The notes beneath the pieces are model-generated. The model worked only from the letters and a program-made list of their open reading frames with translations. It did not search any database and was not told where the DNA came from. Shown here one piece after another: positions 1-8,930 of a DNA stretch of 64,000 bases. Source of the DNA: Peribacillus asahii. Its GTDB lineage: Bacteria; Bacillota; Bacilli; Bacillales; DSM-1321. The stretch is from NCBI RefSeq assembly GCF_004006295.1, contig NZ_CP026095.1, positions 4,453,501 to 4,517,500 on the forward strand, given 5' to 3'. Numbering within the stretch: the first letter of the stretch is position 1; each line of letters opens with the position of its first letter. The position numbers and the translations under genes are program-made.

Positions 1-204
1 GGCAAAAAAGTATCCTCACCACAGCGAGGCGACTTAGTCTTTTTCGCTACAGGCTCAAACAGATCGGTCGTTAACCACCTTGGCATTTATTTAGGCGATA
101 ATCAATTTATTCATGCAAGCTCAAGCAAAGGTGTCATGATTAGCTCTGTCAACAGCTCTTACTATAAAAGTAGATTAATAGGCTATAAAAAATTAGACTT
201 TTAA
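1..204 (+). CDS. NlpC/P60 family cell-wall hydrolase, C-terminal fragment
   Basis: The window opens inside this gene; frame 1 runs from base 1 to a TAA at 202-204 (67 residues). The fragment reads PQRGDLVFF, then HLGIYLG and FIHASS. This is the second half of an NlpC/P60 fold, with the catalytic His in HLGIY and the third polar position near FIHASS; the catalytic Cys lies upstream of the window. The family cleaves gamma-D-glutamyl-diamino acid bonds in peptidoglycan and is normally secreted. A terminator follows immediately, so this is the last gene of its transcript. The N-terminal domain organisation cannot be seen. Confidence 0.85.
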   Translation, partial: GKKVSSPQRGDLVFFATGSNRSVVNHLGIYLGDNQFIHASSSKGVMISSVNSSYYKSRLIGYKKLDF

Positions 205-210
205 ACCACC

Positions 211-237
211 GAGCTTATTACCAAGCTCGTTTTTTTT
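211..237 (+). terminator. rho-independent terminator after the NlpC/P60 gene
   Basis: GAGCTT and AAGCTC form a 6-bp stem around ATTACC, followed by G and a run of eight T. It lies 7 bases after the stop codon. Confidence 0.8.
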
Positions 238-275
238 ATGAAATAACTCAATATTCTATTCAAAAGGTGACTCGT

Positions 276-2033
276 ATGAACAAATTAAAGCTACTCCTAT
301 CCGTATTGATTTGTTTCGGAATATCTTTTCTGTTCTCAGAAATTGCTTCCGCACAATCGTACATTGTCAATCCAAATCAAACGTATACGTATTCTAAAAT
401 GGTCAAAGATATAAAAAAATTAGAACAAGCCTATCCCGATTTAGTAGAGGCCAAAGTGATTGGGACCTCTGAATATGGACGGAATATTTATGCTGTCGCT
501 CTTGGAAAAGGAGATGCGACTGTCTTCATCAACGGCTCCCATCACGCTCGTGAATGGATTACAACAACTGTTAATATGAACATGATTGATAAATATGCCT
601 ATGCTTATGAAGAAGGAAGCAAAATAAATGGGTATGATGCCAAGAAAATTTTAAACAGTACAACGATCTGGTTTATCCCAATGGTTAATCCAGATGGCGT
701 AACGTTGCAACAAACAGGGCTTACATACTTCCCTAAGCAAGATCATGCTAAGTTGATTAAAATGAATGACGGAAGCAAAAACTTTCAGCGTTGGAAAGCA
801 AACGGAAAAGGCATTGACTTAAACCGACAATATGATGCTCGCTGGAAATATATCAGCGGCGGCTCTGTACCAAAATTCAAAAATTACAAAGGCAAAAGCC
901 CCGAATCAGCAAAAGAAACAAAGGTTGTCCTCGATTTCGTTAAAGATACGGACCCGGAAATGGCCATTTCCTATCATTCAAGCGGGCAAATCCTTTTCTG
1001 GAAATACGGTCAAACAGGCAGCCGTTATACAAGAGATCGTACACATGCTCGAAAAATCAGCAGTATGACAGGTTATCGCTTAATCTCCCCTTCTAGCTAT
1101 ACAGGCGGCGGCGGGTTTAGTGACTGGTTCTCCACTGCCGAAAAGAAGCCTGCTTACACAATTGAAGTAGCACCATATGCAGGAGAAACACATGTACCAA
1201 TTAAGTACTTTAAAAAGATTTGGCAAGAAAACGCAGCTATTGGTTTATATACTGCCCAAGAAGGAGCCAAACTATATAACACAGAACAGCTTGCCAAAAG
1301 CAAAGCTCTAACAACAGACATTCAAACCTTTAACAAAACAGCAAAGAAACTTTCAGCGTATTATTTCACTTCTGTAAACAAAACAAGTGATTTGCGCATT
1401 ACAAATGCACAGACAACCCTTTATAATAAAACAAAGCAAGAAATTACGAAGCAAGAAAAAGCCATTGCTAAACTGCCTAAAGCTTACCAAACATCAGCGA
1501 ATGCATCTTTACGAATAACTAAACTATATCGCGATCGCTATCTGACTTATCAAACAGCAGTGAAGGCTGGTGAAAGCCTAGCAGATACCCATGAAGAGCT
1601 GATCAGTGCTCTTACAAAAGGAACTCTTAATACAAAGACAAACAGTTTGTTTATAACATGGGAAAAGGCAACAAATACGACAGAAACAAAGATTTCGAAT
1701 ATGTATAGTAAAAAAGTACGTACACTCGCTCAAAAGAAATATATCGCACCTGTAGAAAAAGACTTACCAGCTATTACAAACTTAATGGCCCGCTATACTT
1801 TACTGACTACAATTGATAAACAAGCAGATAATAAAGAATATGAAGCCGTTAAGGAACAGTTAGTGAAGCTTGAGCAGCTGAATCAACAAGCTGCAGCAAA
1901 AGAAAGGTTTAAACAAGCAGAAGCCTTCTTAGAGCAGTGGCAGTCTGAGATTGAACAAGCTCTCCCAGTTGAAGAGCCGCCTGCAGAAACGACTGAACCG
2001 CAAGAAACGAATGAAGATGAAATAGCGGCTTAA
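276..2033 (+). CDS. secreted M14 zinc carboxypeptidase with C-terminal S-layer-type wall-binding module
   Basis: The in-frame GTG at 267 lies inside the ribosome site AAAAGGTG, so ATG 276 is the likely start (585 aa). A signal peptide ends near ASA-QS (about residue 27). The catalytic domain (about 30-330) has the complete M14 set: SHHAREW (first Zn His and Glu, about 89-93), NPDG, GIDLNRQYD (carboxylate-binding Asn-Arg), ISYHSS (third Zn His) and YTIEVAPY (catalytic Glu). M14 enzymes remove C-terminal residues or cut gamma-D-Glu-meso-DAP in peptidoglycan. Residues about 335-560 are helical and resemble the wall module of the S-layer-type proteins further along: compare SKKVRTLAQKKYIAPVEK here with FGPDTRRLLLAKYYTPAEK at 21921-23096. 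The tail is acidic and Pro-rich. Function inferred: wall-anchored peptidase. The substrate is unknown. Confidence 0.85.
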   Translation: MNKLKLLLSVLICFGISFLFSEIASAQSYIVNPNQTYTYSKMVKDIKKLEQAYPDLVEAKVIGTSEYGRNIYAVALGKGDATVFINGSHHAREWITTTVNMNMIDKYAYAYEEGSKINGYDAKKILNSTTIWFIPMVNPDGVTLQQTGLTYFPKQDHAKLIKMNDGSKNFQRWKANGKGIDLNRQYDARWKYISGGSVPKFKNYKGKSPESAKETKVVLDFVKDTDPEMAISYHSSGQILFWKYGQTGSRYTRDRTHARKISSMTGYRLISPSSYTGGGGFSDWFSTAEKKPAYTIEVAPYAGETHVPIKYFKKIWQENAAIGLYTAQEGAKLYNTEQLAKSKALTTDIQTFNKTAKKLSAYYFTSVNKTSDLRITNAQTTLYNKTKQEITKQEKAIAKLPKAYQTSANASLRITKLYRDRYLTYQTAVKAGESLADTHEELISALTKGTLNTKTNSLFITWEKATNTTETKISNMYSKKVRTLAQKKYIAPVEKDLPAITNLMARYTLLTTIDKQADNKEYEAVKEQLVKLEQLNQQAAAKERFKQAEAFLEQWQSEIEQALPVEEPPAETTEPQETNEDEIAA

Positions 2034-2048
2034 CAAAGCTAATAATAA

Positions 2049-2080
2049 AAAAAGCGAAGGTAGAACTCCCTTCGCTTTTT
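2049..2080 (+). terminator. terminator after the carboxypeptidase gene
   Basis: AAAAAGCGAAGG pairs perfectly with CCTTCGCTTTTT across a short loop, with the T-run included in the right arm. Confidence 0.85.
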
Positions 2081-2125
2081 CCTTAAATCATCCCTTTTCA
2101 TAGTAACAAATTAGGAGGTGTTGCA

Positions 2126-3058
2126 ATGAGACAAGAACGTAAAAAGAAGAAGAGAAAAAATAAATGGCTGAAATTTTTCGGCATTCTATTACTTCTGTTC
2201 CTAATTGGCGGCGCTGTATATGGTGCGATGGTTTACCAATCACTAAAAGGGGCCGTCAACAGTATGCAAGGAACCGAACATAAAAGTGAAAAACGACTAG
2301 AAGATATTAAATTCAAAAATAAAGATCCTTTTTCTGTGCTCATATTAGGTGTGGATGAACGAGCAAATGATGTTGGACGCTCGGATACAATGATTGTTGT
2401 TACAGTCAATCCAAAAAAGCAATCAATGGAAATGCTTAGCCTTCCCCGTGATATACGAACAGAGATTGTAGGACATGGGACAACCGATAAAATGAATCAT
2501 GCTTATGCATACGGCGGTATTCCAATGGCCATTAAGACGGTTGAAGCTTTTCTAGATGTCCCGATTGATTATTATATCAAGATGAATATGGAAGGCTTTC
2601 AGGATATTGTCGAAGCAGTCGGCGGAATTACGGTTAAAAATGATATGAACCTTTCTCATGGCGGCTACAGTTTTCCAAAAGGTACGATTACGTTAAACGG
2701 AAAAGAAGCACTCGTGTATTCAAGAATTCGTAAAGAAGACCCACGAGGTGATTTTGGCCGCCAAATGCGCCAACGCCAAGTGATTGAAGCGATTGTCGAG
2801 AAAGGAGCCAGCTTATCATCATTAACAAACTATCGCGGCATTTTTAAAGCTCTCGGTAAAAATGTGGAAACGAATTTAACCTTCGATGAAATGATGAGCA
2901 TCCAAAATCATTACAAAAAAGCTCTAGGATCCATTAACCAGTCGACTATTGAAGGAAATGGACAACGAATTAATGGAATCTGGTACTTAATTGTTCCAGA
3001 AGAAGAACGATTAAGGGTACAAAATCAATTAAAAGCGCATCTTGATATTCTGATCTGA
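2126..3058 (+). CDS. LytR-CpsA-Psr (LCP) family wall polymer transferase
   Basis: 310 aa, ribosome site TTAGGAGGTG 8 bases before ATG. A basic N-terminus and one membrane helix (WLKFFGILLLLFLIGGAVYG, residues about 14-33) are followed by an extracytoplasmic LCP domain. Visible family motifs are LILGVDER, GRSDTMIVVTVNP, LSLPRDI, DKMNHAYAYGG, GGITV and YSRIRKEDPRGDFGRQ with the conserved Asp/Arg residues. LCP enzymes (TagT/U/V in B. subtilis) transfer undecaprenyl-linked wall teichoic acid or other glycopolymers to peptidoglycan. The stop codon TGA (3056-3058) is the first three bases of the adjoining IS element, so the original C-terminus may have been changed by a few residues. The domain itself is complete. 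Confidence 0.9.
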   Translation: MRQERKKKKRKNKWLKFFGILLLLFLIGGAVYGAMVYQSLKGAVNSMQGTEHKSEKRLEDIKFKNKDPFSVLILGVDERANDVGRSDTMIVVTVNPKKQSMEMLSLPRDIRTEIVGHGTTDKMNHAYAYGGIPMAIKTVEAFLDVPIDYYIKMNMEGFQDIVEAVGGITVKNDMNLSHGGYSFPKGTITLNGKEALVYSRIRKEDPRGDFGRQMRQRQVIEAIVEKGASLSSLTNYRGIFKALGKNVETNLTFDEMMSIQNHYKKALGSINQSTIEGNGQRINGIWYLIVPEEERLRVQNQLKAHLDILI

Positions 3059-3092
3059 CCCCTGTCAAGTAGACATAAAAAAATAAGCGCAG

Positions 3093-3983
3093 TTAAGAAG
3101 CCTGACTTCTATATTCGATAGGAGTCAGGTTGTTTAGCTTGGTTTGAAACCTTTCGTGGTTATAAAAGTGAATGTAGTCTTTAATAGCCCTTCTAACCTC
3201 TTGTGAAGTTTTAAAAGTATGCAGGTTAAAACATTCTGTTTTTAAATGACTAAAGAAATTTTCCATACTAGCGTTATCCCAACAGTTGCCCTTTCTAGAC
3301 ATACTAGCTTTCATTTTATTTCTTGTGAGTAGCTGATTATAGTTATGGGAAGTGTATTGGTATCCTTGATCACTATGGAGAAGGAGTCCCTTTACATTCC
3401 TTCCTTTTATGGCTTTTTTAAGAGTATCCAAGACTAGTTTATAATCATTACGTCTACTAATTTGGTACGCAACAACTTCGTTATTATATAGGTCTTTGAT
3501 GGCAGACAAGTATAGTTTCTGTCCATTGAAAATGAGGTACGTAATATCCGTTACCCACTTTTCATTAGGGCGAGAAGCGTAAAAGGATCTATTTAAATAA
3601 TTATTCGAGATAAGATAAGGTTCTTTCTTACCGTAATAAATTCGTTTCTTCCTGATAATTGCTTTAATACCTAGCTCACTTAGTAACCGTTGAACTTTTT
3701 TGTGATTAATATGAATATCATAGGTCCTCTTTAACCAAATTTGTATTCTTCTATAGCCATAGATGCCCTTATATTTCTGATGACATTCTATTATTTTCTG
3801 CTTTAGCTTCTCATCCTCTATCTGCTTTTCCGAAGGTAATGCTTTACGCTTTATCCACTTGTAGTATCCACTTCTTGATACTTTAGCTAGATGACAAAGT
3901 AGCTGTATAGAGTGAGCTTGTTTAGATAAATCATTAATGATTGGAAATAGAATACTAGGTTTTAGATTCATTCCTCCTTTCAC
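3093..3983 (-). CDS. IS3-family transposase OrfB (DDE integrase domain)
   Basis: 296 aa. An N-terminal HTH_21-like region (IIECHQKYKGIYGYRRI) is followed by an rve integrase core with the DDE residues in VTDITYL, LLLHSDQGYQYTS and WDNASMENFFSHLKTE. The C-terminus YNHERFQTKLNNLTPIEYR is typical of the family. The listed GTG start is probably not the main one: the protein is more likely produced as an OrfAB fusion by -1 frameshifting from orfA (see 3995-4001). It appears intact. Confidence 0.93.
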   Translation of the reverse strand: MKGGMNLKPSILFPIINDLSKQAHSIQLLCHLAKVSRSGYYKWIKRKALPSEKQIEDEKLKQKIIECHQKYKGIYGYRRIQIWLKRTYDIHINHKKVQRLLSELGIKAIIRKKRIYYGKKEPYLISNNYLNRSFYASRPNEKWVTDITYLIFNGQKLYLSAIKDLYNNEVVAYQISRRNDYKLVLDTLKKAIKGRNVKGLLLHSDQGYQYTSHNYNQLLTRNKMKASMSRKGNCWDNASMENFFSHLKTECFNLHTFKTSQEVRRAIKDYIHFYNHERFQTKLNNLTPIEYRSQAS

Positions 3984-4270
3984 ATCTTTAAAAGCTTTTT
4001 TAATAGTTCATTCTCAGCTTCTAATCGCTTTATTTTCTGTTGGGTATTTTCAAAGGTAGATGAAGAGACTCTACTAGACCCACTTTTTCTGCCACGTTTT
4101 TCTCTAAGACCAACCATCCCATCTTCACTAAACTGTTTAACCCATCGTTGTATGTTTTTTCGATGAGTGTTTAATTCTCTGGAAACGGCTGCATAATTCT
4201 TCTTTTGATGAAATAAATCCACTGCTTTTTTCTTGAATGATATATCATAAGTCTCTGCTTTTTTCTCCAT
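3980..4270 (-). CDS. IS3-family OrfA (helix-turn-helix DNA-binding protein)
   Basis: 96 aa. Residues about 8-60 form a helix-turn-helix (FKKKAVDLFHQKKNYAAVSRELNTHRKNIQRWVKQF), and a C-terminal leucine-zipper-like stretch (IKRLEAENELLKKLLKM) is typical of IS3 OrfA. The stop overlaps the orfB start by 4 bases. The end of the gene carries a slippery A AAA AAG heptamer in the right phase to fuse OrfA to OrfB. Confidence 0.9.
   Translation of the reverse strand: MEKKAETYDISFKKKAVDLFHQKKNYAAVSRELNTHRKNIQRWVKQFSEDGMVGLREKRGRKSGSSRVSSSTFENTQQKIKRLEAENELLKKLLKM
3995..4001 (-). promoter_or_regulatory. -1 ribosomal frameshift site between orfA and orfB
   Basis: Minus strand reads TTA AAA AAG in the orfA frame, i.e. 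the canonical A_AAA_AAG heptamer. After a -1 slip the frame continues as KAFKDVKGGMNL directly into orfB. This is the known IS150/IS3-group mechanism for making the OrfAB transposase. Confidence 0.75.
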
Positions 4271-4340
4271 AAAAAATACCCCCTTAATAATAGACAGATT
4301 AATGCGCTTTTTAAAACGTGTCTACTATAAGGGGAGCATA

Positions 4341-4594
4341 CCAATTCAATGATTGCGCTTTTTCCCTTTTAATCAATCGTTTGATTAATAACAACAATGT
4401 TACAATTATTAAGTTCTGGCAAAAATTCATGTGCTGTTTTACCTGTAAATGAAGGAAAGTGTATTATATAAATAGAGCAAAGGAAATAGAGCGAAAGAAA
4501 GTGTATTATCTAAAATATAGCGTGTATAATAAATAATAATTCATCAACTAACGCCGCTCGAACACTTAATTTTATTGGAGGGAATACGGTATAC
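4341..4594. other. AT-rich intergenic region upstream of the 4595 gene
   Basis: 254 bases with no gene. A TATAAT at 4525-4530 is a possible -10 for the following gene, but no good -35 lies 17 bases upstream. GTGTATTAT occurs twice (about 4459 and 4501). Confidence 0.35.
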
Positions 4595-5002
4595 ATGACT
4601 ACTCAGGAACAAATGAATGACCTTTTAGAGAAATTAAAGGAGAACCCTCCTAAAATTATCGGAGGTTATAAAAAGCAAGGATGGGCTATAAAAGCATTAG
4701 AGAAAATCAGCAATCCTGCTGTTGAAGAGGAAGAAAACAATTTGATTACAGCAAAGGCTGTTCTTAAAGCTAAGGACGAAACGTATTATCCTGCCTTTGT
4801 AACTTTAGATATGACAAATAACGGCCAAGTTGTTGGTGTTTATTTTATCTCTGAAGAAGAGGAACAGTTTGAGTTAATTCCTTATGAACTAGCTCAACCA
4901 TTTACAGATAAATCAGAAACTGAACTTATCCCCTTTACATATCGTACGCTCGAAAAGATTACTGGAGATCAAGTTCAAACAAACTGGCCCGATTTTTCTT
5001 AA
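4595..5002 (+). CDS. hypothetical 135-aa protein
   Basis: ATG start after TTGGAGGG (spacing is long, about 13 bases). It is a soluble, acidic protein with no signal peptide or membrane segment. Visible pieces are a helical N-terminus (EQMNDLLEKLKENPPKI), an acidic stretch EEEENN, and a beta-rich C-terminal half (TYYPAFVTLDM, QVVGVYFIS). I do not recognise a family. It stands alone between an IS element and a bidirectional terminator, facing the slaP-secA2 pair. Confidence 0.7.
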   Translation: MTTQEQMNDLLEKLKENPPKIIGGYKKQGWAIKALEKISNPAVEEEENNLITAKAVLKAKDETYYPAFVTLDMTNNGQVVGVYFISEEEEQFELIPYELAQPFTDKSETELIPFTYRTLEKITGDQVQTNWPDFS

Positions 5003-5027
5003 TTCCTCCATTTAAAATTAATGATAA

Positions 5028-5059
5028 AAAGACTCCTCATCCATCGATGAGGAGTCTTT
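5028..5059. terminator. bidirectional terminator between 4595 gene and slaP
   Basis: AAAGACTCCTCATC and GATGAGGAGTCTTT form a perfect 14-bp stem with a CATC loop. It serves two convergent genes. Confidence 0.85.
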
Positions 5060-5072
5060 AGATTTGAGCTTA

Positions 5073-5963
5073 TCAAGCATTCGGTACGTAGACTTTCCAG
5101 CTTGATAAATTCGGATTTTTCTTTTGAACAAGCGGCTCAGGGAAAATAAACGTCCATGGCTTTGTCGTATTCGGCTGTACGGCAAAGTCATTAAGCGCAA
5201 AGCCGCCTTGACAAACTTGATCGCCATCTGCATCTTCCACAATTAATGGCAGCTGTTCAATGCTAATAGCCTTCGAACTTCCATTACGAATGAACACAGT
5301 AACAGCGAAGCTAGCATCTTCCTTCAACACAGCTTCCAGCCCCATAAAATTAACCTCGTCTTCCTTCAACTCCGGAAGATCTGCGACAATCTGCTGCAAA
5401 TGTTCAATTTGCGCTTGAGATAATTGCTCTTTCCAGTTAGGCTCTAAATCCAACTGATGTTCTGCTGCTTGAGATTTTAATTCAAATGCAATCGTCCAGC
5501 CTTCTTCTGGAATCGTATCGGTTAACAGTGATTCTTCCTCAAAGAAAAATCTCCAAGGCACGCATGATAACGCTGGAAGTTCACCCATCTCTGATAAATC
5601 AAACGAACCTTTTACAATCGGTTGACCCTCTTCATCCAATAACACTAAATCCACCATGTCAAATTGCACAGCTCGAGATAGCGTGTTACGAATGAATGCT
5701 TCTACAAGAATATCTTCCTCAAAGCGTGTCAAACGAATCCCTGAAATGGAAATTTGATTTGGCTTTAGAGATGGCAACTGTTGATGACGGAACATTAACA
5801 CATATTTTTCTTGTGTAGAAGGCTGCCACTCTTCATGAAACACAAGCTTTGTGTGAACGGCATCCGCATCTGTTGAAACGGCTTCTTCTGCTGTAGCTGT
5901 TTCAATCTTTTCTTCAACGGCTACGTTTTCTGCTTTTTTCTGTTTCTTTCCGAATAACCCCAT
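5073..5963 (-). CDS. slaP: accessory Sec system S-layer assembly protein SlaP
   Basis: 296 aa, no signal peptide; it starts [13 protein letters not shown] with an acidic spacer to about residue 35. The rest is an internal duplication: each half contains a beta-rich unit with ..VEAFIRNTLSRAVQFDMVDLVLLDEEG.. in the first and ..VTVFIRNGSSKAISIEQLPLIVEDADG.. in the second, each ending in a PW.F.F motif (VPWRFFFEE, KPWTFIFPE). That is the duplicated SLAP domain known from the B. anthracis protein needed with SecA2 for secretion of S-layer proteins Sap and EA1. The start overlaps the secA2 stop (TAATG), so the two are translationally coupled. S-layer-type proteins in this window are the obvious clients. 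Confidence 0.9.
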   Translation of the reverse strand: MGLFGKKQKKAENVAVEEKIETATAEEAVSTDADAVHTKLVFHEEWQPSTQEKYVLMFRHQQLPSLKPNQISISGIRLTRFEEDILVEAFIRNTLSRAVQFDMVDLVLLDEEGQPIVKGSFDLSEMGELPALSCVPWRFFFEEESLLTDTIPEEGWTIAFELKSQAAEHQLDLEPNWKEQLSQAQIEHLQQIVADLPELKEDEVNFMGLEAVLKEDASFAVTVFIRNGSSKAISIEQLPLIVEDADGDQVCQGGFALNDFAVQPNTTKPWTFIFPEPLVQKKNPNLSSWKVYVPNA

Positions 5964-8350
5964 TACTCTTCTTCCTCCATCTGTTCTTCGAGCTCTTCTT
6001 TCACATGATCCATAAAATGAATGCTAATGCCAGATTCGATTTCATTCATTAACATGTTGAATTCATTTAGTGCTTCTTTATCGAATATTTGATACGGATC
6101 TTGCTGTCCATATCCGCTCAAGCTAATTCCTTCTTTAATGTTGCTCAAGCGATCTAAATGGCTCATCCAGTGCGTATCAATTTGCTCAAGCATGAAGCTC
6201 CTCAGCTGTTGACCAAGCTCCTCATTTTCTTGAAGCGTTAAAATATAGGATTTCAACTCTTCAAACGCTGCCATTGCTCGTTCTTCTACTTGTGCCCGCT
6301 CCACATCGATTAACTCTTCTTCCTGCCAATCTAATGATAGAAACACTAAAGAAAGCTCTCTAATAAACGATTCTAGACTGCGTTCTACACCATCTTCAAG
6401 CACTTCTTCTTCAGGATAATAAACCGCAACAAGTCGACGAATATATTTTTCCATATATTCTAGCAAAATAGAAAACATTTCTTCTGTCTCAAGGTCTAAG
6501 ATGCGATCGCGCATAGAATAAATAATTTTACTCTGTTCATTTAACGGGCTTTCCAGCTTTAATAAGTGGTTACGAGCAGACTGATGCATATATTCAATCG
6601 TTTCTTGCACTTTCTTCATATATTTATCAGGTGCTGGTGATAATACAAGCCCTTCTGCGTCCGTTTTTACTTTACTTACATAACGTTCATGTTGTTCTTC
6701 ATCATAATATGTGAACAAATCATCTTCTAATGAAATAATAAATTGTGAATTCCCTGGGTCTCCTTGACGCCCAGCTCGACCGCGAAGCTGCATATCAATT
6801 CGTTCGCTTTCATGACGCTCTGTCCCAAGAATATATAAACCGCCTAATTCTTTTACTTCATCGTCTAATAAAATATCTGTACCACGGCCTGCCATATTAG
6901 TCGCAATCATCACTTGGCCTTTTTGCCCTGCCTTCACGATAATTTCCGCTTCATCTGCTTCTGTTTTGGCATTCAAGACAAGATGTTTAATGTTTTCTTT
7001 CTTTAAGTGAATGGACAGCTCTTCCGATTGTTCAATAGACGTTGTTCCAATTAAAACCGGACGTCCTACACTGTTCACCCGCTTCACTTCAGAGACAATT
7101 TTCTTCATTTTACTTGCTTGGTCTTTATAAATTAAATCAGGTGCATCGATTCGTAAAATCGTTTTATTCGTCGGAATTGTAACGACTGGAAGCTGATACG
7201 TTTCCCAAAATTCCTTTTTCGATGGCGTTGCACTTCCTGTCATTCCTGACAATGTGCTGTATAAGCGGAAATAGTTTTGAACCGTAATCGTCGCTTGCGT
7301 TTCATTTTCTTCCGTAATTTCTACGCCTTCCTTCGCCTCAATGGCTTGATGTAATCCTTCACTAAATGAGCGGCCTTCCATCACTCGGCCTGTGAACTTA
7401 TCGATTAATTCGATTTTGCCATCCTTGATAATATAATCAACATCCCGCTTCATAATCACGTATGCTTTCAATGATTGAAGCACATTATGAAGCAGCTCTT
7501 GATGTTCCGGATCATATAAATTATCAATCCCAAACGCTTTTTCAATCTTATTTGCACCTTCGTCTGTTAAAAACGTATGCTTTGTTTCTAGAAACACTTC
7601 ATAGTCTACGTCTTTCTGGAACGTTTTCATAATTTGTGCTGTAATCGCAAACAGCTCTTGCCCTTCGCTTGATTTGCCGGCAATAATTAACGGCGTTCTC
7701 GCTTCATCAATTAAAATACTATCAATTTCATCAACAATCGCGAAGTTATGGCCACGCTGTACTTTAGCTTCTTTATGAAACACCATATTATCACGTAAAT
7801 AGTCGAAACCAAATTCCGTTCCGGTACCATATGTAATATCCGCTGCATAGGCTTCTCTTTTAGAAGAAGTGTCCATTTGAGATATATTTAAGCCCACGGT
7901 CATTCCAAGCATTTCGTGAACTTGGCCCATAATCTCTTTATCACGGCTTGCTAAATATTCATTAGCGGTAATGATATGAACGCCTTTTCCTTCTAACGCA
8001 TGCAAATAACTAGGTAAAGTAGAAACGAGTGTTTTCCCTTCCCCTGTATTCATTTGCGCAATTGAGCCTTCATTTAATACAAACCCGCCAATTAATTGCA
8101 CATCATAATGACGCAAGCCCAATACACGTTTCGCTGCTTCACGAACAACAGCAAACGCATCACATTGAATATCTTTTAACGTCTTGCCTTCAGCTAACAT
8201 CGATTTAAACTGATCTTTCATACCGCGCAACTCTTCATCGGAGTATGCTTCATATTTACTTTCTAAACTATTAACTGTATCGACAAGCTTATAAATGCGT
8301 TTTAAATCTTTTGAACTATCATTAAATAGTTTTTTTACACTAGATAACAT
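5963..8350 (-). CDS. secA2: accessory preprotein translocase ATPase SecA2
   Basis: 795 aa, ribosome site AGGAGAG. SecA motifs in order: Walker A NTGEGKT (about 101-107), [20 protein letters not shown] (about 206-225), the preprotein cross-linking region, [10 protein letters not shown], and [10 protein letters not shown] (about 520-530). It is shorter than housekeeping SecA and ends in an acidic EEQMEEEE tail without the C-terminal zinc-binding CxC motif. Pairing with slaP marks it as the accessory SecA2, which exports S-layer and some wall proteins through SecYEG. The gene is followed directly by slaP and preceded by a promoter and a dyad at 8380-8402. Confidence 0.95.
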   Translation of the reverse strand: MLSSVKKLFNDSSKDLKRIYKLVDTVNSLESKYEAYSDEELRGMKDQFKSMLAEGKTLKDIQCDAFAVVREAAKRVLGLRHYDVQLIGGFVLNEGSIAQMNTGEGKTLVSTLPSYLHALEGKGVHIITANEYLASRDKEIMGQVHEMLGMTVGLNISQMDTSSKREAYAADITYGTGTEFGFDYLRDNMVFHKEAKVQRGHNFAIVDEIDSILIDEARTPLIIAGKSSEGQELFAITAQIMKTFQKDVDYEVFLETKHTFLTDEGANKIEKAFGIDNLYDPEHQELLHNVLQSLKAYVIMKRDVDYIIKDGKIELIDKFTGRVMEGRSFSEGLHQAIEAKEGVEITEENETQATITVQNYFRLYSTLSGMTGSATPSKKEFWETYQLPVVTIPTNKTILRIDAPDLIYKDQASKMKKIVSEVKRVNSVGRPVLIGTTSIEQSEELSIHLKKENIKHLVLNAKTEADEAEIIVKAGQKGQVMIATNMAGRGTDILLDDEVKELGGLYILGTERHESERIDMQLRGRAGRQGDPGNSQFIISLEDDLFTYYDEEQHERYVSKVKTDAEGLVLSPAPDKYMKKVQETIEYMHQSARNHLLKLESPLNEQSKIIYSMRDRILDLETEEMFSILLEYMEKYIRRLVAVYYPEEEVLEDGVERSLESFIRELSLVFLSLDWQEEELIDVERAQVEERAMAAFEELKSYILTLQENEELGQQLRSFMLEQIDTHWMSHLDRLSNIKEGISLSGYGQQDPYQIFDKEALNEFNMLMNEIESGISIHFMDHVKEELEEQMEEEE

Positions 8351-8379
8351 ACAGTTTCTCTCCTAATTACTTCTATTAG

Positions 8380-8402
8380 TTGACACTAGTCAAATTATAT
8401 CA
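8380..8402 (-). promoter_or_regulatory. candidate secA2 promoter (extended -10) with operator-like dyad
   Basis: Minus strand has TGATATAAT (8402-8394), a perfect extended -10, about 45 bases before the secA2 ATG. Right after it lies TTGACTAGTGTCAA (8393-8380), a dyad TTGAC-N4-GTCAA positioned over the expected transcription start, suggesting a repressor site. The -35 is poor. The operator role is inference. Confidence 0.5.
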
Positions 8403-8495
8403 TAATTAGCTATATCCTGGTCGGATGTAAAAAATAATCAATTTGCGCCTGTAGGGTGAAATTCCGTCCTTCCGTACAAAGGAGCAGGGTGGAAG

Positions 8496-8547
8496 TTATC
8501 AACAGAGTTGTGCACATTTTATCCACAGTTCGGAAAGTCGCTGTGAC
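8496..8547 (+). repeat. dispersed element R1 (three-box, 52 bp)
   Basis: Boxes TTATCAACA, TTGTGCACA and TTATCCACA (9-mers at about 12-base steps), then a short spacer and GTCGCTGTGAC. It is the most divergent palindrome of the family. It sits upstream of secA2, immediately before the hairpin array. Confidence 0.85.
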
Positions 8548-8812
8548 ATGACTCTGATGAAGGACATTTCACTGGCTGAATTCCTCACTTTGGGCCTTCG
8601 TGACGTCGATGAAAGACTTTTCCCTGGCCGAATTCCCCATTTTGGTCCTTCATAACCCTAATGAAGGACTTTTCCACGGCTCGATTCCTCAGTTTTGTCC
8701 TTCATCACCCTGATGAAGGACATTTTCCTGGCTTGATTTCTCGATTTCGTCCTTCATGACCCTAATGAAGGACATTTTCCCGGCTTGATTTCTCATTTTT
8801 GTCCTCCAACAC
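8548..8812. repeat. tandem array A of about five 52-bp hairpin units
   Basis: Each unit has an inverted repeat GTCCTTCAT-N7-ATGAAGGAC followed by a semi-conserved 27-base linker like ATTTTCCTGGCTTGATTTCT. Unit starts at 8645 and 8697 are exactly 52 apart. The outer units are degenerate. The same family forms array B at 61792-62249. Not a CRISPR: the linkers are themselves conserved. Confidence 0.85.
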
Positions 8813-8868
8813 ACCTTGAGGCCAGCAAAAAAGGAAGTATTTGAAGAGAATGATGGTTCAACTAAATA

Positions 8869-8917
8869 GGGAGGCTACCCCGAAAGCCATTTTTCATGAC
8901 TTGTGGAGCAGCCTCCC
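8869..8917. terminator. hairpin module at the end of array A, likely terminator of the subtilase gene
   Basis: GGGAGGCT and AGCCTCCC enclose ACCCCGAAAGCCA and TTTTCATGACTT. Almost the same module closes array B at 62275-62319, so array plus hairpin travel as a composite. There is no clear T-run; termination is inferred from its position 14 bases after the stop. Confidence 0.5.
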
Positions 8918-8930
8918 ATCTCTACTACTA

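Larger units (their letters stand above)
3056..4340 (-). mobile_element. IS3-family insertion sequence (IS150 group), apparently complete
   Basis: About 1285 bp with imperfect terminal inverted repeats. The left end begins TGACCCCTGTCAAGTAGACA. The right end, read inward on the other strand, begins TGCTCCCCTTATAGTAGACA, and similarity continues into AAGCGCA. It contains orfA and orfB on the minus strand, overlapping by 4 bases. The bases flanking the two ends (GATC left, TACC right) do not match, so no target duplication is evident and the boundaries could be off by a base or two. Confidence 0.88.

Noticed and set aside
8548..8812. CRISPR array (palindromic 25-mer repeated with 52-base period)
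   Set aside because: The sequences between the palindromes are similar to each other, not unique spacers, and no cas genes are present. Array B shows the same.
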